This document shows positions 16,720 to 25,488 of a stretch of 64,000 bases of DNA, in pieces (position 1 is the first letter of the stretch; the number at the start of each line of letters is the position of its first letter). Below the pieces are notes generated by a model, which saw only the letters and a program-made list of their open reading frames with translations, did not search any database and was not told the origin of the DNA. The translations under genes and the position numbers were made by a program. Source of the stretch: JBHGAV01 sp041946685 (GTDB taxonomy: Bacteria; Acidobacteriota; Terriglobia; Bryobacterales; Bryobacteraceae); the NCBI GenBank assembly GCA_041946685.1, contig JBHGAV010000006.1:1-64000 (forward strand). The letters are read 5' to 3'.

Positions 16720-18409
16720 GGGTACATTCTCTCACGGTTGGTTGAGATTCACGGCGAATTCTCCATTCCTCCAGGCACTACTGTTCTTGAACGCCCTCGA
16801 CGCCTTTGTGGCAGCCAGCCTGGTGCCGCTCGCGATCGCCGCCGTGATCAGCGGGCTGGACGACCTGGTGCTGGACGTGTGGCTGGCCGTTAGCCGCCTG
16901 CGGCGCCGCCCCGCCAGGACGCCGCAGCCGCAGCCGGCGGGCCCGCACAAGCGCATCGCGGTGTTCGTGCCTCTCTGGCAGGAGCACGCCGTCATCGGCA
17001 GGATGCTGCGGCATAACCTGGAAACCGTCCGGTACGCGGAATACGACTTTTTCGTTGGCGCCTATCCGAACGATGCGCGGACGCTGGACGCGGTCCGCCA
17101 GATCGAAACGGAGTCACCGTCCGTGCACCTTATGATCGTTCCGCACGACGGCCCCACCTCCAAGGCGGACTGCCTGAACTGGATCTATCAGGGCATGTTG
17201 GCGTATGAGGAAGCTTGCGGGATTCACTTCGACGTCGTGGTGACCCACGACGCTGAAGACGTGATCCATCCGGACAGCCTGCGCTGGATCAGCCGCTTGT
17301 CGGATCAGTACGACATGGTGCAGTTGCCGGTGCTGCCGCTCCCCACGCCGGGCCTCAGGCTCACCCACGGCGTCTACTGCGACGAATTTGCCGAGTTCCA
17401 GACCAAAGACGTTCCGGCCCGGAGAGCGCTTGGCGGCTTCCTGCCCTCGAACGGTGTCGGAACGGGATACTCTCGAAAGGCGCTGGAAGCGCTGGCGGCC
17501 TCCGACTGCAACTGCGTCTTCGACCCCACCTGCCTGACCGAGGATTACGACTGCGGGATCCGGCTCCACAAGCTGGGATTCCGGCAGATCTTCCTGCCTA
17601 TCCGTTTTCAGGACGGCGCGCCGGTGGCCACGCGGGAGTACTTCCCGAAGCGATTCCGGCAAGCGGTGCGGCAGCGCACCCGGTGGGTGATCGGGATCGC
17701 GCTACAGGGATGGGAACGTCACGGATGGCGGGGAGAAGCAGGCACCGTCTACTGGTTCTGGCGGGACCGCAAGGGGCTGATCGGAAACCCGCTCAGCCTG
17801 CTGGGCAACCTGGTCTTCCTCTATGGCTTCGCGACGTTCATCGTCAGCCTGATGAGCGGCCGGCCCTGGGCGCTCGGAAACCTGGGGCTGACGCCCTCCG
17901 CGCGGTTCTGGCTGGAAGCGGCGCTCGCCAGCCAGACCTTCCGGCTGCTGGTAAGGGGCGCTTGTTCCGCGCGGATCTACGGCTGGGCCTTCGCTTCCGG
18001 AGTGCCGGTGCGCGCCGTCGCGGGCAACTGGATCAACGCCTCCGCGACGGTGCTCGCGGTCCTGCGCTACGCCCATGCGCGGCTGCGGAGCCGGTCGCAC
18101 GCCTGGCTGAAGACCGAGCACACCTACCCGGCGATCGAGACTGCAAGCCGCCCTGGACTCGCGGCGGCCGAGCCTGTGGACCCCGCCCTTGTGCAACGGC
18201 GCGTGGCGCGCGCGCTGCCTGCCCACGCCGTCGAGCGGTGGCGCGTGTTGCCCTTCCGTGTCGCGGAAGGGAGCATGTTTCTCGCCACGCCGGAAGAACC
18301 CCCGGCCCGGTTGAAGCGGGAGCTGGCGAGGTTCACGGGGCTCGACATCCAGTTTCAGCTGGTTCCCGCGGAGAACTTCGAAGAGCTGCGCCGGCTTCAC
18401 GTGCGGTAG
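16718..18409 (+). CDS. NfrB-like membrane glycosyltransferase with C-terminal GspE-N-like domain
   Basis: An N-terminal hydrophobic hairpin (about 15-55) precedes a family 2 glycosyltransferase domain: VFVPLWQEHAVIGRML, THDAEDVIHPDS with the DxD-like metal site, a GTGYSRKAL acceptor block, LTEDYDCGIRLHKLG with the catalytic TED, and QRTRW, equivalent to the Q-x-x-R-W of processive synthases. Several membrane segments follow (about 350-450). The last 90 residues look like the GspE/MshE N-terminal domain. The same arrangement is seen in NfrB of Escherichia coli, which makes a surface polysaccharide used as phage N4 receptor. The start is uncertain: the ATG at 16718 overlaps the divergent gene's start; TTG at 16742 is an alternative. 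The 3' end overlaps argJ by 13 bp. Confidence 0.85.
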   Translation: MGTFSHGWLRFTANSPFLQALLFLNALDAFVAASLVPLAIAAVISGLDDLVLDVWLAVSRLRRRPARTPQPQPAGPHKRIAVFVPLWQEHAVIGRMLRHNLETVRYAEYDFFVGAYPNDARTLDAVRQIETESPSVHLMIVPHDGPTSKADCLNWIYQGMLAYEEACGIHFDVVVTHDAEDVIHPDSLRWISRLSDQYDMVQLPVLPLPTPGLRLTHGVYCDEFAEFQTKDVPARRALGGFLPSNGVGTGYSRKALEALAASDCNCVFDPTCLTEDYDCGIRLHKLGFRQIFLPIRFQDGAPVATREYFPKRFRQAVRQRTRWVIGIALQGWERHGWRGEAGTVYWFWRDRKGLIGNPLSLLGNLVFLYGFATFIVSLMSGRPWALGNLGLTPSARFWLEAALASQTFRLLVRGACSARIYGWAFASGVPVRAVAGNWINASATVLAVLRYAHARLRSRSHAWLKTEHTYPAIETASRPGLAAAEPVDPALVQRRVARALPAHAVERWRVLPFRVAEGSMFLATPEEPPARLKRELARFTGLDIQFQLVPAENFEELRRLHVR

Positions 18410-19575
18410 CTGGCGTTGATGCGGATGTACTCCTCGGTGAGGTCGCAGGTCCAGAAGCAGCTCTGGCCGCGGCCGCGGCCCTGAATCACGAACCGGATGA
18501 CGCAGTCCGGAGAATCCAAGTCGTGCTTCAGTTCGCGCTCGTCGAAGTCGGCGGCCAGGCCGCTGCCGCACACCTGGGTGCCCTGGAGGAAGATGTCCAC
18601 ACGGGAGGGATCGAACTTCACGCCGGCATTGCCCGCCGCCGACAAGATCCTGCCCCAGTTGGGATCGGAACCGGCGATCGCGGTCTTCACCAAGGGCGAG
18701 TTCGCGATCGCGCGTGCAATCTGCGTGGCGGCCGCGTCATCCGCCGCGCCCCTCACGTGGATCGTGACCTTCTTCCGGGCTCCCTCGCCGTCCCTGGCGA
18801 TCATCTCAGCCAGATCCTGGAGCACCCAACTGAGCACCTCGTCGAAGACCAGCAGCTCCTTGCTGCCGGGAGCGATCCCGCTGGCGCCGTTCGCCAGCAG
18901 AAGCAGGGAATCGTTGGTGGAGGTGTCGCCGTCCACGGTCAGCCGGTGGAAACTGCGGCCGGCGGCGAAGGCGAGCGACTTGCGGAGCCGGACCGCGGGG
19001 ATCGCGGCGTCGGTCATTACAAAGCAGAGGGTCGTCGCCATGTTCGGGTGAATCATGCCCGCTCCCTTGGCCATTCCCGCAATCCTCACCAATCCCTGCT
19101 TGAGCGGCAGTTCCCCGAAGGCCACCTTGGGGACGCGGTCGGTGGTCATGATGGCGCGCGAAACCTCGTGGAACCGTTCGGCGCTGAGAGCCTTCACCAA
19201 GCGGGGCAGGGCCCTGGTGATGAGCCTGTGATCGAGTTCGACACCGATGACGCCCGTGGAGGCCGGCAGGACCTGGCGCGGCTCGATCTTCAGTTTCGAT
19301 GCCGCCTCGCGGCAACAGGCGGCCGCCACCTTCATCCCCGCGCGCGTGGCGCAATTGGCGTTGCCAGCGTTTGCCAGGATGGCGCGCGCGCTGCCCTTGG
19401 AAGACTTGAGATGCTCCCGGCAAAGCTGCACCGGAGCCGCCTGCACCAGGTTGGTCGTGAACAGTCCCGCCGCGCTCGCGGCCCGGTCAGAGACGATCAA
19501 CGCCAGATCGTCCCTCTTGTCCTTCCTGATCCCTGCGTACGTCGATGCGAATCGAAAGCCCAGCGGTAGTTTCAC
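18397..19575 (-). CDS. argJ: Glutamate N-acetyltransferase / amino-acid acetyltransferase ArgJ
   Basis: ArgJ recycles the acetyl group from N-acetylornithine to glutamate in arginine biosynthesis. The 392-residue precursor contains STGVIG near 106-111 and the autocleavage site KGAGMIHPNMATT, where the chain is cut between A180 and T181 so that Thr becomes the nucleophile of the beta subunit. It starts with GTG overlapping the fmt stop as GTGA. Whether it is mono- or bifunctional cannot be read from sequence; no argA is in the window. It is the last gene of a leftward housekeeping run and converges with the NfrB-like gene. Confidence 0.95.
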   Translation of the reverse strand: MKLPLGFRFASTYAGIRKDKRDDLALIVSDRAASAAGLFTTNLVQAAPVQLCREHLKSSKGSARAILANAGNANCATRAGMKVAAACCREAASKLKIEPRQVLPASTGVIGVELDHRLITRALPRLVKALSAERFHEVSRAIMTTDRVPKVAFGELPLKQGLVRIAGMAKGAGMIHPNMATTLCFVMTDAAIPAVRLRKSLAFAAGRSFHRLTVDGDTSTNDSLLLLANGASGIAPGSKELLVFDEVLSWVLQDLAEMIARDGEGARKKVTIHVRGAADDAAATQIARAIANSPLVKTAIAGSDPNWGRILSAAGNAGVKFDPSRVDIFLQGTQVCGSGLAADFDERELKHDLDSPDCVIRFVIQGRGRGQSCFWTCDLTEEYIRINASYRT

Positions 19576-20510
19576 GGCCCGACCTTTCCCAACTCCTCAC
19601 CCGGCTGCGCGTGATGTCCGTTCCTGAATGCGTCAGCCGCCATTCTGCGGCGTCCCTCGAGCTGAACCTCCAACAGCTCGAGAGCAGTGCCTTCGCCGCA
19701 GTGTACCAGCAACCGCCGGTCCGATGCTGAGAGCGTCCCCGGCCTTCCGGCATGCGCTTCCGCCACTTGCGCTCTCCAGATCTGCAACGTCCGGCCTCGA
19801 AAACTCGTGTAGACCCCCGGCCATGGCACCAGGCCGCGCACTCTATTGTAGATCTGGCGGGCGGGCAGACTCCAATCGACCCGGCCGTCCTCCTTGCGCA
19901 GGATCGGCGCCAGCGTGGCGAGCGAGTCATCCTGCTTGCGGGGCAGGATGGTCCCGGCCGCCAGTCCCTCGAGGGTCTCGACGAGCAGGTCCGCTCCCAT
20001 CACGGCCAGCCGCTGCGCCAGTTCGATCGCCGTCTCCTCCGGCCCGATCGGAGTCTCCCGCGCCAGGAGAATGTCGCCTGTGTCCATTCCGGCGTCGATG
20101 CGCATGGTGGTCACGCCGGTAACGGATTCGCCCCGCGCGATCGCCCATTGAATGGGGGCCGCGCCTCGATACTTCGGCAACAGCGACGCGTGAACGTTGA
20201 TGATGCCTAGCGGGGGGATGTCGATGATGCTCTGGGGAATGATCTGGCCGTAGCCCACGACCACCATGGCCTCGGGGCGCAATTCCCCAAGCTGCGCCAC
20301 CACCTCAGGACGCCGGATGCGGTCCGGTTGCCGAACTTCCAGTCCACGGCCGAGCGCGGCCTGCTTGACCGGAGAAGGAATCAGCTCCTGTCTCCGGCCC
20401 TGGGGACGGTCCGGCTGCGTGTAGACGGCAACAACGTCGTGGCCGGTTTTCAGGATTCGCTCGAGTGTGGGAACCGCAAAGGAGGGCGTTCCGAGGAAGA
20501 CCAGCCTCAC
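19572..20510 (-). CDS. fmt: Methionyl-tRNA formyltransferase
   Basis: Fmt formylates initiator Met-tRNA using 10-formyl-tetrahydrofolate. The 312-residue protein begins RLVFLGTPSFAVPTLERIL, has the folate-site segment NVHASLLPKYRGAAPIQWA and the GVTTMRIDAGMDTGDIL block, plus a C-terminal tRNA-binding domain (about 205-310). I chose the GTG at 20510 because it overlaps the def stop as GTGA; a GTG two codons upstream is possible. It is directly coupled to def, the enzyme that later removes the formyl group, a common pairing. Confidence 0.95.
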   Translation of the reverse strand: MRLVFLGTPSFAVPTLERILKTGHDVVAVYTQPDRPQGRRQELIPSPVKQAALGRGLEVRQPDRIRRPEVVAQLGELRPEAMVVVGYGQIIPQSIIDIPPLGIINVHASLLPKYRGAAPIQWAIARGESVTGVTTMRIDAGMDTGDILLARETPIGPEETAIELAQRLAVMGADLLVETLEGLAAGTILPRKQDDSLATLAPILRKEDGRVDWSLPARQIYNRVRGLVPWPGVYTSFRGRTLQIWRAQVAEAHAGRPGTLSASDRRLLVHCGEGTALELLEVQLEGRRRMAADAFRNGHHAQPGEELGKVGP

Positions 20511-21022
20511 GCCCACTCGCCGTCCCTTTCGAGCTTGCGGATCTTGCGGCGAATCAGATCGCGCTTCAAGGCGCTCAAGTGGTTCAAGTAGAGCCGGCCG
20601 TTCAAGTGGTCGATCTCGTGCTGAAACGCGCGGGCAAGCAGATCGTCGCCCGTGGTCTCGAATGTCTCGCCCTTCACGTTCTGCGCCCGGACGGTGACTC
20701 TAGTCCCGCGGCGAACCGGCTCGCGGAAGCCCGGCACGCTGAGGCAGCCTTCTTCGGTCACCTGTCTCCCTTCTTTGCGGATGATCTCAGGATTGATGAG
20801 GACCAGCTTCTGCGGAGGCCCCTCTCCACCGGAAATGTCGATTACCGAGATCCGCCGCGGGATGCCGATCTGAGGCGCAGCCAATCCGACCCCCCTGGCG
20901 GCGTACATGGTCTCAAACATATCCTCGATCAGCTTGTGCAACTCGGGCGTGTCGAACTCGGTGACGGGTTCGGCCGGCGTCTCCAGCACGGGGTTCCCAT
21001 ATTTCACAATCGGGTAGATCAT
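20507..21022 (-). CDS. def: Peptide deformylase
   Basis: Def removes the formyl group from nascent proteins. The 171-residue protein has the three deformylase motifs: GVGLAAPQIG (44-53), EGCLSVP with metal ligand C93, and QHEIDHLNG with ligands H135 and H139 and catalytic E136. Its ATG overlaps the aroC stop as TGATG, and the downstream fmt start overlaps its own stop, so the three are probably translationally coupled. The frame is open upstream, but that part is inside aroC and has no deformylase features. Confidence 0.96.
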   Translation of the reverse strand: MIYPIVKYGNPVLETPAEPVTEFDTPELHKLIEDMFETMYAARGVGLAAPQIGIPRRISVIDISGGEGPPQKLVLINPEIIRKEGRQVTEEGCLSVPGFREPVRRGTRVTVRAQNVKGETFETTGDDLLARAFQHEIDHLNGRLYLNHLSALKRDLIRRKIRKLERDGEWA

Positions 21023-22194
21023 CAGAAGTTCTTCACCTGTTCCATGAAACCATCGAAGTTGCGGCGCGTCTCGGCGAGGGAATCGCCGCCGAATTTCTCC
21101 AGCATAGCTTGAGCCAGGACCAGGGCGACCATGGCCTCGCCGATCACGCCCGCGGCCGGAACCACGCAGACATCGCTGCGCTCGTAAGCGGCCGACGCCG
21201 GCTCGCGCGTGACAAAATCCACGGATTCCAGAGGCCGACGGAGGGTCGAGATCGGCTTCAGGTAGCCGCGGACGGTCACGTCCTCGCCGTTGGTGATCCC
21301 GCCCTCGATGCCGCCGGCGCGGTTCGAGGCCCGTGTAAAGCGGCGCTGCTCTTTGTCGTAGTGGATGGTGTCCTGCACCGCGGAACCAGGACTGGCCGCC
21401 CCTTCCGCCGCGCCGCCGATTTCGACACCCTTCACGGCCTGAATGGAGACGACGGCTTGTGCCAGCCGCCCGTCCAGCCTTGAATCCCAACTGACGTGCG
21501 AGCCGAGACCGGGCGGAACGCCCCGCGCCACCACCTCGAAGACGCCTCCGAGGGTGTCTCCGGTTCGATAGGCCTCGTCCACGGCCGCTTTCATCTGCTG
21601 TTCCACTTCCGGGTCCACGCAGCCGAGCAGGATCTCGGCGCGACCGGCCAGGGCGACAATCTCATCCCAGGAAGCGCTTCTCGAAAGCTTCACGGCTCCC
21701 ACCGCCACCACATGACTGAGAACCTGGATGCCGAACTCGCCCAGGAACGCCTTGGCGATGCCTCCGGCGGCCACGCGCGCCGCCGTCTCCCTGGCGCTTG
21801 CCCTTTCCAGGATGTAGCGGGCGTCGCGAAAATCGTACTTGATGCAGCCTGCCAGGTCGGCGTGGCCCGGGCGGGGGCGCGTCACCGGCCTTCGCTTTCC
21901 CTCGGCGCCTTCGGAATCCTCGACGGGAAGCACATCCACCCAGTTCTGCCAATCCCTGTTCCGGATCAGCAGGGCGATCGGAGATCCTATGGTGCGTGAA
22001 TGGCGAACACCGGAAACGATGCCCACCTCATCGCTCTCGATCTTCATGCGGCCGCCGCGGCCGTAACCCTGCTGCCTGCGCCACAGTTCGCGGTTGATGG
22101 CCGCCAGCGAGACGGGAATCCCAGCCGGCAAGCCGGTCAGCGTCGCCACCAGGCATTGCCCGTGCGATTCCCCCGCGGTTTCAAAGCGCAACAT
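21022..22194 (-). CDS. aroC: Chorismate synthase
   Basis: AroC converts 5-enolpyruvylshikimate 3-phosphate to chorismate, the last step of the shikimate pathway, using reduced FMN. The 390-residue protein shows the family signatures GESHGQCLVATLTGLPAG at the N-terminus, RRQQGYGRGGRMKIESD and a C-terminal GGIEGGITNGEDVTVR segment followed by the EPASAAYERSDVCVVPAAGV block. It starts with ATG after AGGAGAG. It lies 34 bp downstream of the parvulin gene and overlaps def by one base. No other shikimate gene is in the window. Confidence 0.96.
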   Translation of the reverse strand: MLRFETAGESHGQCLVATLTGLPAGIPVSLAAINRELWRRQQGYGRGGRMKIESDEVGIVSGVRHSRTIGSPIALLIRNRDWQNWVDVLPVEDSEGAEGKRRPVTRPRPGHADLAGCIKYDFRDARYILERASARETAARVAAGGIAKAFLGEFGIQVLSHVVAVGAVKLSRSASWDEIVALAGRAEILLGCVDPEVEQQMKAAVDEAYRTGDTLGGVFEVVARGVPPGLGSHVSWDSRLDGRLAQAVVSIQAVKGVEIGGAAEGAASPGSAVQDTIHYDKEQRRFTRASNRAGGIEGGITNGEDVTVRGYLKPISTLRRPLESVDFVTREPASAAYERSDVCVVPAAGVIGEAMVALVLAQAMLEKFGGDSLAETRRNFDGFMEQVKNF

Positions 22195-22228
22195 GTAGCG
22201 TCTCTCCTGCGGCGGCCCGGCCTCCCGC

Positions 22229-23266
22229 TCACTTGCCGGCCTGAGCCTTGTCCAGTATCGAGGCGGCGAGATAGTTGATCACTTTGGCCTCGTTGCGAGC
22301 CCTCTCGTAATACGCGGCTTTGAGCAAAGCATCCTTGCGGTTCAACAGCGTCTCGCGGATGGTCTGCTGCACGCGAGGATCGTTCAAGTCCCGCTGGCCC
22401 GCCGGCTCCTTGGAGATCACTTTCAGGACGCGGTACCCTTCCGCAGTTCTGATCACCGGGGAAAACTGCCCCGGTTGAAGCTGCATCACCATTTTGCGTA
22501 ACTCTACGTTGGCCCGCTCCAGCGCCGATTCCGCGATGAACCCCAGGTCGCCTCCGTTCGGAGAGCTCTCGGGATCCTCGGAGAAGTTCTGGGCCAGCAT
22601 GGCGAAGTCGTCACCGTTCTTCAACCGCGTCTGGATCATCTGGATCTTCTTCCTGGCCTGGTCCTCGTTCTGCGCCTTGTCGCTCTTGAGGTTCCGTATG
22701 GCAGGACTGGGATTGGGCGTGACCAGGATCTGCGCCAGGTGAACCTGAGGCTCAGCCAGATTGAAGCTGTCCCGGTTTGCGGTATAGAAATCGGTGACGT
22801 CCTTGTCGGTGATGTTGATCCGCGAAGTGATTTCCCGGTTGAACAGCTTCTGCACGCTGAGGTCCCGCCGCAGTTGGGCTTTCAACTCGTCGGCGGTCAT
22901 CTTGCGCTCGGCGAGCTGCTTCTGAAACTCCTCCTGCGTATAAGGCGCCTTCAGCTCGTTGAACTTGGCTTCCACATCAGCATCCACCGCCATTAGGCCG
23001 AGTTTCTCGGCGCGCTGCAGCATGATCTCGTTGTCGATGATGCTCCTGAGCACCTCCAATCTCTGAATGGCGATCAAGTCCTCGCTGGTCTCGGGGTTGG
23101 TCCGGTCCGGCGGATACTGCGTGGCGTACTGCTTGTCCAGATCGGCCATAGTAATTACGCGGTTGTTGACGCTGGCGGCCACATCGGCGGGCGGGGACCG
23201 GCGGCAGGCGGCAAGCGACAGGACCACAAGCGCAAGGACAGCCAGGAGCAGCAATCGCTTTGACAT
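22229..23266 (-). CDS. Peptidyl-prolyl isomerase (SurA/PpiC type) lipoprotein
   Basis: The 345-residue protein starts MSKRLLLLAVLALVV and has a lipobox LSLAAC with C21 as the lipidated residue. The N-terminal part resembles SurA chaperone domains (VNNRVITMADLDKQYA, later EKLGLMAVDADVEAKFNELK). A single parvulin domain (about 175-290) includes ILVTPNP, a FAMLAQNFSEDPESSPNGGD block and LQPGQFSPVIRTAEGYRVLKV. It should help fold or chaperone outer-membrane and periplasmic proteins. I chose the ATG at 23266, which gives the lipoprotein signal; longer starts add residues that do not fit. It may be the first gene of the run ending at argJ. Confidence 0.88.
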   Translation of the reverse strand: MSKRLLLLAVLALVVLSLAACRRSPPADVAASVNNRVITMADLDKQYATQYPPDRTNPETSEDLIAIQRLEVLRSIIDNEIMLQRAEKLGLMAVDADVEAKFNELKAPYTQEEFQKQLAERKMTADELKAQLRRDLSVQKLFNREITSRINITDKDVTDFYTANRDSFNLAEPQVHLAQILVTPNPSPAIRNLKSDKAQNEDQARKKIQMIQTRLKNGDDFAMLAQNFSEDPESSPNGGDLGFIAESALERANVELRKMVMQLQPGQFSPVIRTAEGYRVLKVISKEPAGQRDLNDPRVQQTIRETLLNRKDALLKAAYYERARNEAKVINYLAASILDKAQAGK

Positions 23267-23363
23267 AGGGTGAACAAGTATTGTACCGAACCGCAATAGG
23301 CCCGGGCTGATGTGACGCGCCAAGGGCGGGAAAGGGTACAATTGGCTCGCACGGAGGAGTCAA

Positions 23364-23765
23364 ATGGGATTCAAGAACCTGATGATCTGCAAGGCAGCAG
23401 TGTGCCTCGGGTTTGGACCGCTGCTGCTCTTTCTGCCCGGACCGTTACTGGGCCTATTGGGAGCTCCCTTCGATGCCGGCGCGGCGCTGACGGCGAGGGA
23501 ATACGGGGCTGCGCTCATCGGCAACCTGATGCTGACCTGGTTTGCCAGAAACGCGGGAGAATCGGCGGCCCGGCGCGCGATCATCCTGCACCTGTTCGTG
23601 TACGATGCCATCGCCTGCGCTGCGACGCTGACCATTCAGCTCACGGGAGGTTTAGGCCCGTTGGGGTGGGGCATCATTGCCGTGTACCTGTTCTTCGCCG
23701 CCGGTTTCGGCCGGCTTCTGTTCGCGGGGGCCGGCGCCTCGCCCAAACAGCCGGAAGCCGCCTGA
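23364..23765 (+). CDS. Small four-helix membrane protein of unknown function
   Basis: This 133-residue protein has four predicted membrane helices, at about 8-30, 47-65, 70-93 and 97-122, and a short polar C-terminus. It starts with ATG after a clear GGAGG. I recognise no family signature or catalytic motif. It stands alone, divergent from the parvulin gene and upstream of a carboxylesterase, with a GC-rich hairpin after its stop. Confidence 0.7.
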   Translation: MGFKNLMICKAAVCLGFGPLLLFLPGPLLGLLGAPFDAGAALTAREYGAALIGNLMLTWFARNAGESAARRAIILHLFVYDAIACAATLTIQLTGGLGPLGWGIIAVYLFFAAGFGRLLFAGAGASPKQPEAA

Positions 23766-23779
23766 GACCGGCGACCACC

Positions 23780-23805
23780 ACGGCCGCCGGCCCATGCGCG
23801 GCCGT
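23780..23805 (+). terminator. GC-rich hairpin after the small membrane protein gene
   Basis: ACGGCCGC (23780-23787) and GCGGCCGT (23798-23805) are perfectly complementary arms around a 10-base loop, 15 bp after the stop at 23765. There is no T-run after it, so it is not a classical intrinsic terminator. It may still stop or slow transcription. Confidence 0.35.
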
Positions 23806-23821
23806 TCCGCCGGCGCTGCCG

Positions 23822-23851
23822 CCGACGAGTCGCGCGAATTGGCGATATAAT
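23822..23851 (+). promoter_or_regulatory. Probable promoter of the carboxylesterase gene
   Basis: A perfect -10 TATAAT at 23846-23851 lies 32 bp before the esterase ATG. The best -35 at 18 bp is CCGACG (23822-23827), which matches consensus at only three positions. AAGGAG (23868-23873) is the ribosome-binding site. Confidence 0.5.
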
Positions 23852-23882
23852 TCACTCCTATTCTCATAAGGAGACTACCCTC

Positions 23883-25487
23883 ATGCCTGAAGATTCTGAT
23901 CGCCGTACATTCCTGAAGAAAGCTTCCCTGGTGGCGGCGTCGGCGCCGTTCGCCATCCACACGGGTTGTTCCTCAGGCTCCGGTCCTGTCGCCGACACCA
24001 GGGACGGCAGAGTCCGGGGCCAGGTCATCGACGGAATCAACGTCTTCCGGGGGATACCCTATGGCGGTGACACGTCGGGCAAGAACCGTTTCATGCCGCC
24101 CACCAAGGTGCAGCCGTGGACGGGCGTGCGCGACGCAATCAACTGGGGACACGTGGCTCCACAACCGCCGTCCTCGGGCAACATCGACTACGTCAACATG
24201 GTGCGCTGGATGGAACTTCCCGGCGGCCAGGGCGAGGACTGCCTGGTGCTGAACGTCTACACTCCGGGACTCAAGGACGGCGGGAAACGTCCCGTCATGT
24301 TCTCGATCCACGGAGGAGGCTTCACGAGCGGCACCAGCGGGAATCCAGTGTTCAACGGCGTGGCCCTGGCCAAGCTGGGCGACGTGATTCTGGTCACCAT
24401 GAACCATCGCCTGGGCTGCCTGGGATACCTGCACCTGGGCGACATGGCGCCGGAGCTGGAGTACTCGGGCGTGGCGGGGATGATGGACATCGTCGCGGCG
24501 CTGGAGTGGGTGCGCGACAACATCGAGAACTTCGGCGGCGATCCCTCGAGGGTGATGATCTTCGGCCAATCCGGCGGAGGCGCCAAGGTTTCCCACCTGA
24601 TGGCGATGCCTTCGGCCAAGGGACTGTTTCATCGAGCGGCTATACAGAGCGGCGCGTCTCTACGTTCCGGCACCCGCGAAGCGGCCAACGCGACGGCCGA
24701 GCGCATGCTGGCGCAATTCGGGCTCAGCAAGGCGCGCGTGCGGGAGTTGCAGGAGATCCCGTTCGAGATGATGATCGGGGCCCAGGCGGCGGTCGGTGGA
24801 AGGTTCAGCCCGTTTGTGGACGGCAAGGTGGTTCCGGGGAACCCCTTCGACCCGGCTGCGCCGGAAGTCTCCGCCGACGTGCCGGTGATTGTCGGCATGA
24901 ACTTGCACGACAGCGCGTTCAGCACGAGCAACTTCGAGCTTGACGAAGCCGGCCTGAAAGCGCAAGCCAAGACCATGTTCGGCGCGGGCGCGGATCGGGT
25001 GGTGGCGGCCTATCGCGCCGCCGATCCGAAGGCGACGCCGTTCCTGTTGCTCGCCCGGATGGCGACCGATCGCGGGACGCGCCGCAACTCGATGACCCTG
25101 GCGGAGCGCAAGGCCGCCCTGGGCAAGGCGGCCGCGCACATGTACCTGCTGGAGTATTCATCGGTGCCGCATGGAGGGAAGTTCGGCAGCGTTCACGGCA
25201 CGGAGATGCCGCTTTTCTACCACAACCTGGACGCCTGGCCGATCGCGGGCGCCGGACCGGACGCGCAGGCCCTGGCCGCGAAGATGGCCGGCGCGTATAT
25301 TGCCTTCGCAAAGACCGGCAGGCCGGACGTCCCAGGGGTCGGCGAGTGGCCCGCATATACGGCAGACACGCGAGCCACGATGATTTTCGACGTGAACACC
25401 AGAGTGGAGAACGCTCCACACAAGGACCTGCTGGAACTGGTGGCGAAGTACGCCGTGGAGCCGCAGGGGCCGCCCAGGCGGGGCTGA
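23883..25487 (+). CDS. Secreted type B carboxylesterase
   Basis: This 534-residue protein belongs to the carboxylesterase/cholinesterase-like alpha/beta hydrolases. The N-terminus SDRRTFLKKASLVAASAPF is a twin-arginine signal, ending at C29 in a lipobox-like context (HTGCSSG), so it may be exported folded and lipidated. The oxyanion hole is SIHGGGFTSG (141-150), the nucleophile is S230 in FGQSGGGA and the catalytic His is probably in the SVHGTEMPLFYHN region near 438-450. It should hydrolyse esters outside the cytoplasm; the substrate is unknown. It has its own promoter-like sequence and ends one base before a convergent transporter gene. Confidence 0.9.
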   Translation: MPEDSDRRTFLKKASLVAASAPFAIHTGCSSGSGPVADTRDGRVRGQVIDGINVFRGIPYGGDTSGKNRFMPPTKVQPWTGVRDAINWGHVAPQPPSSGNIDYVNMVRWMELPGGQGEDCLVLNVYTPGLKDGGKRPVMFSIHGGGFTSGTSGNPVFNGVALAKLGDVILVTMNHRLGCLGYLHLGDMAPELEYSGVAGMMDIVAALEWVRDNIENFGGDPSRVMIFGQSGGGAKVSHLMAMPSAKGLFHRAAIQSGASLRSGTREAANATAERMLAQFGLSKARVRELQEIPFEMMIGAQAAVGGRFSPFVDGKVVPGNPFDPAAPEVSADVPVIVGMNLHDSAFSTSNFELDEAGLKAQAKTMFGAGADRVVAAYRAADPKATPFLLLARMATDRGTRRNSMTLAERKAALGKAAAHMYLLEYSSVPHGGKFGSVHGTEMPLFYHNLDAWPIAGAGPDAQALAAKMAGAYIAFAKTGRPDVPGVGEWPAYTADTRATMIFDVNTRVENAPHKDLLELVAKYAVEPQGPPRRG

Positions 25488-25488
25488 T

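Noticed and set aside
17683..19569. A 628-codon rightward frame across the NfrB-like gene end and argJ
   Set aside because: It is an alternative frame of two clear genes, with no domain features.
20507..21490. A longer peptide deformylase beginning inside aroC
   Set aside because: The first 156 residues have no deformylase features; the ATG at 21022 has a TGATG overlap with aroC.
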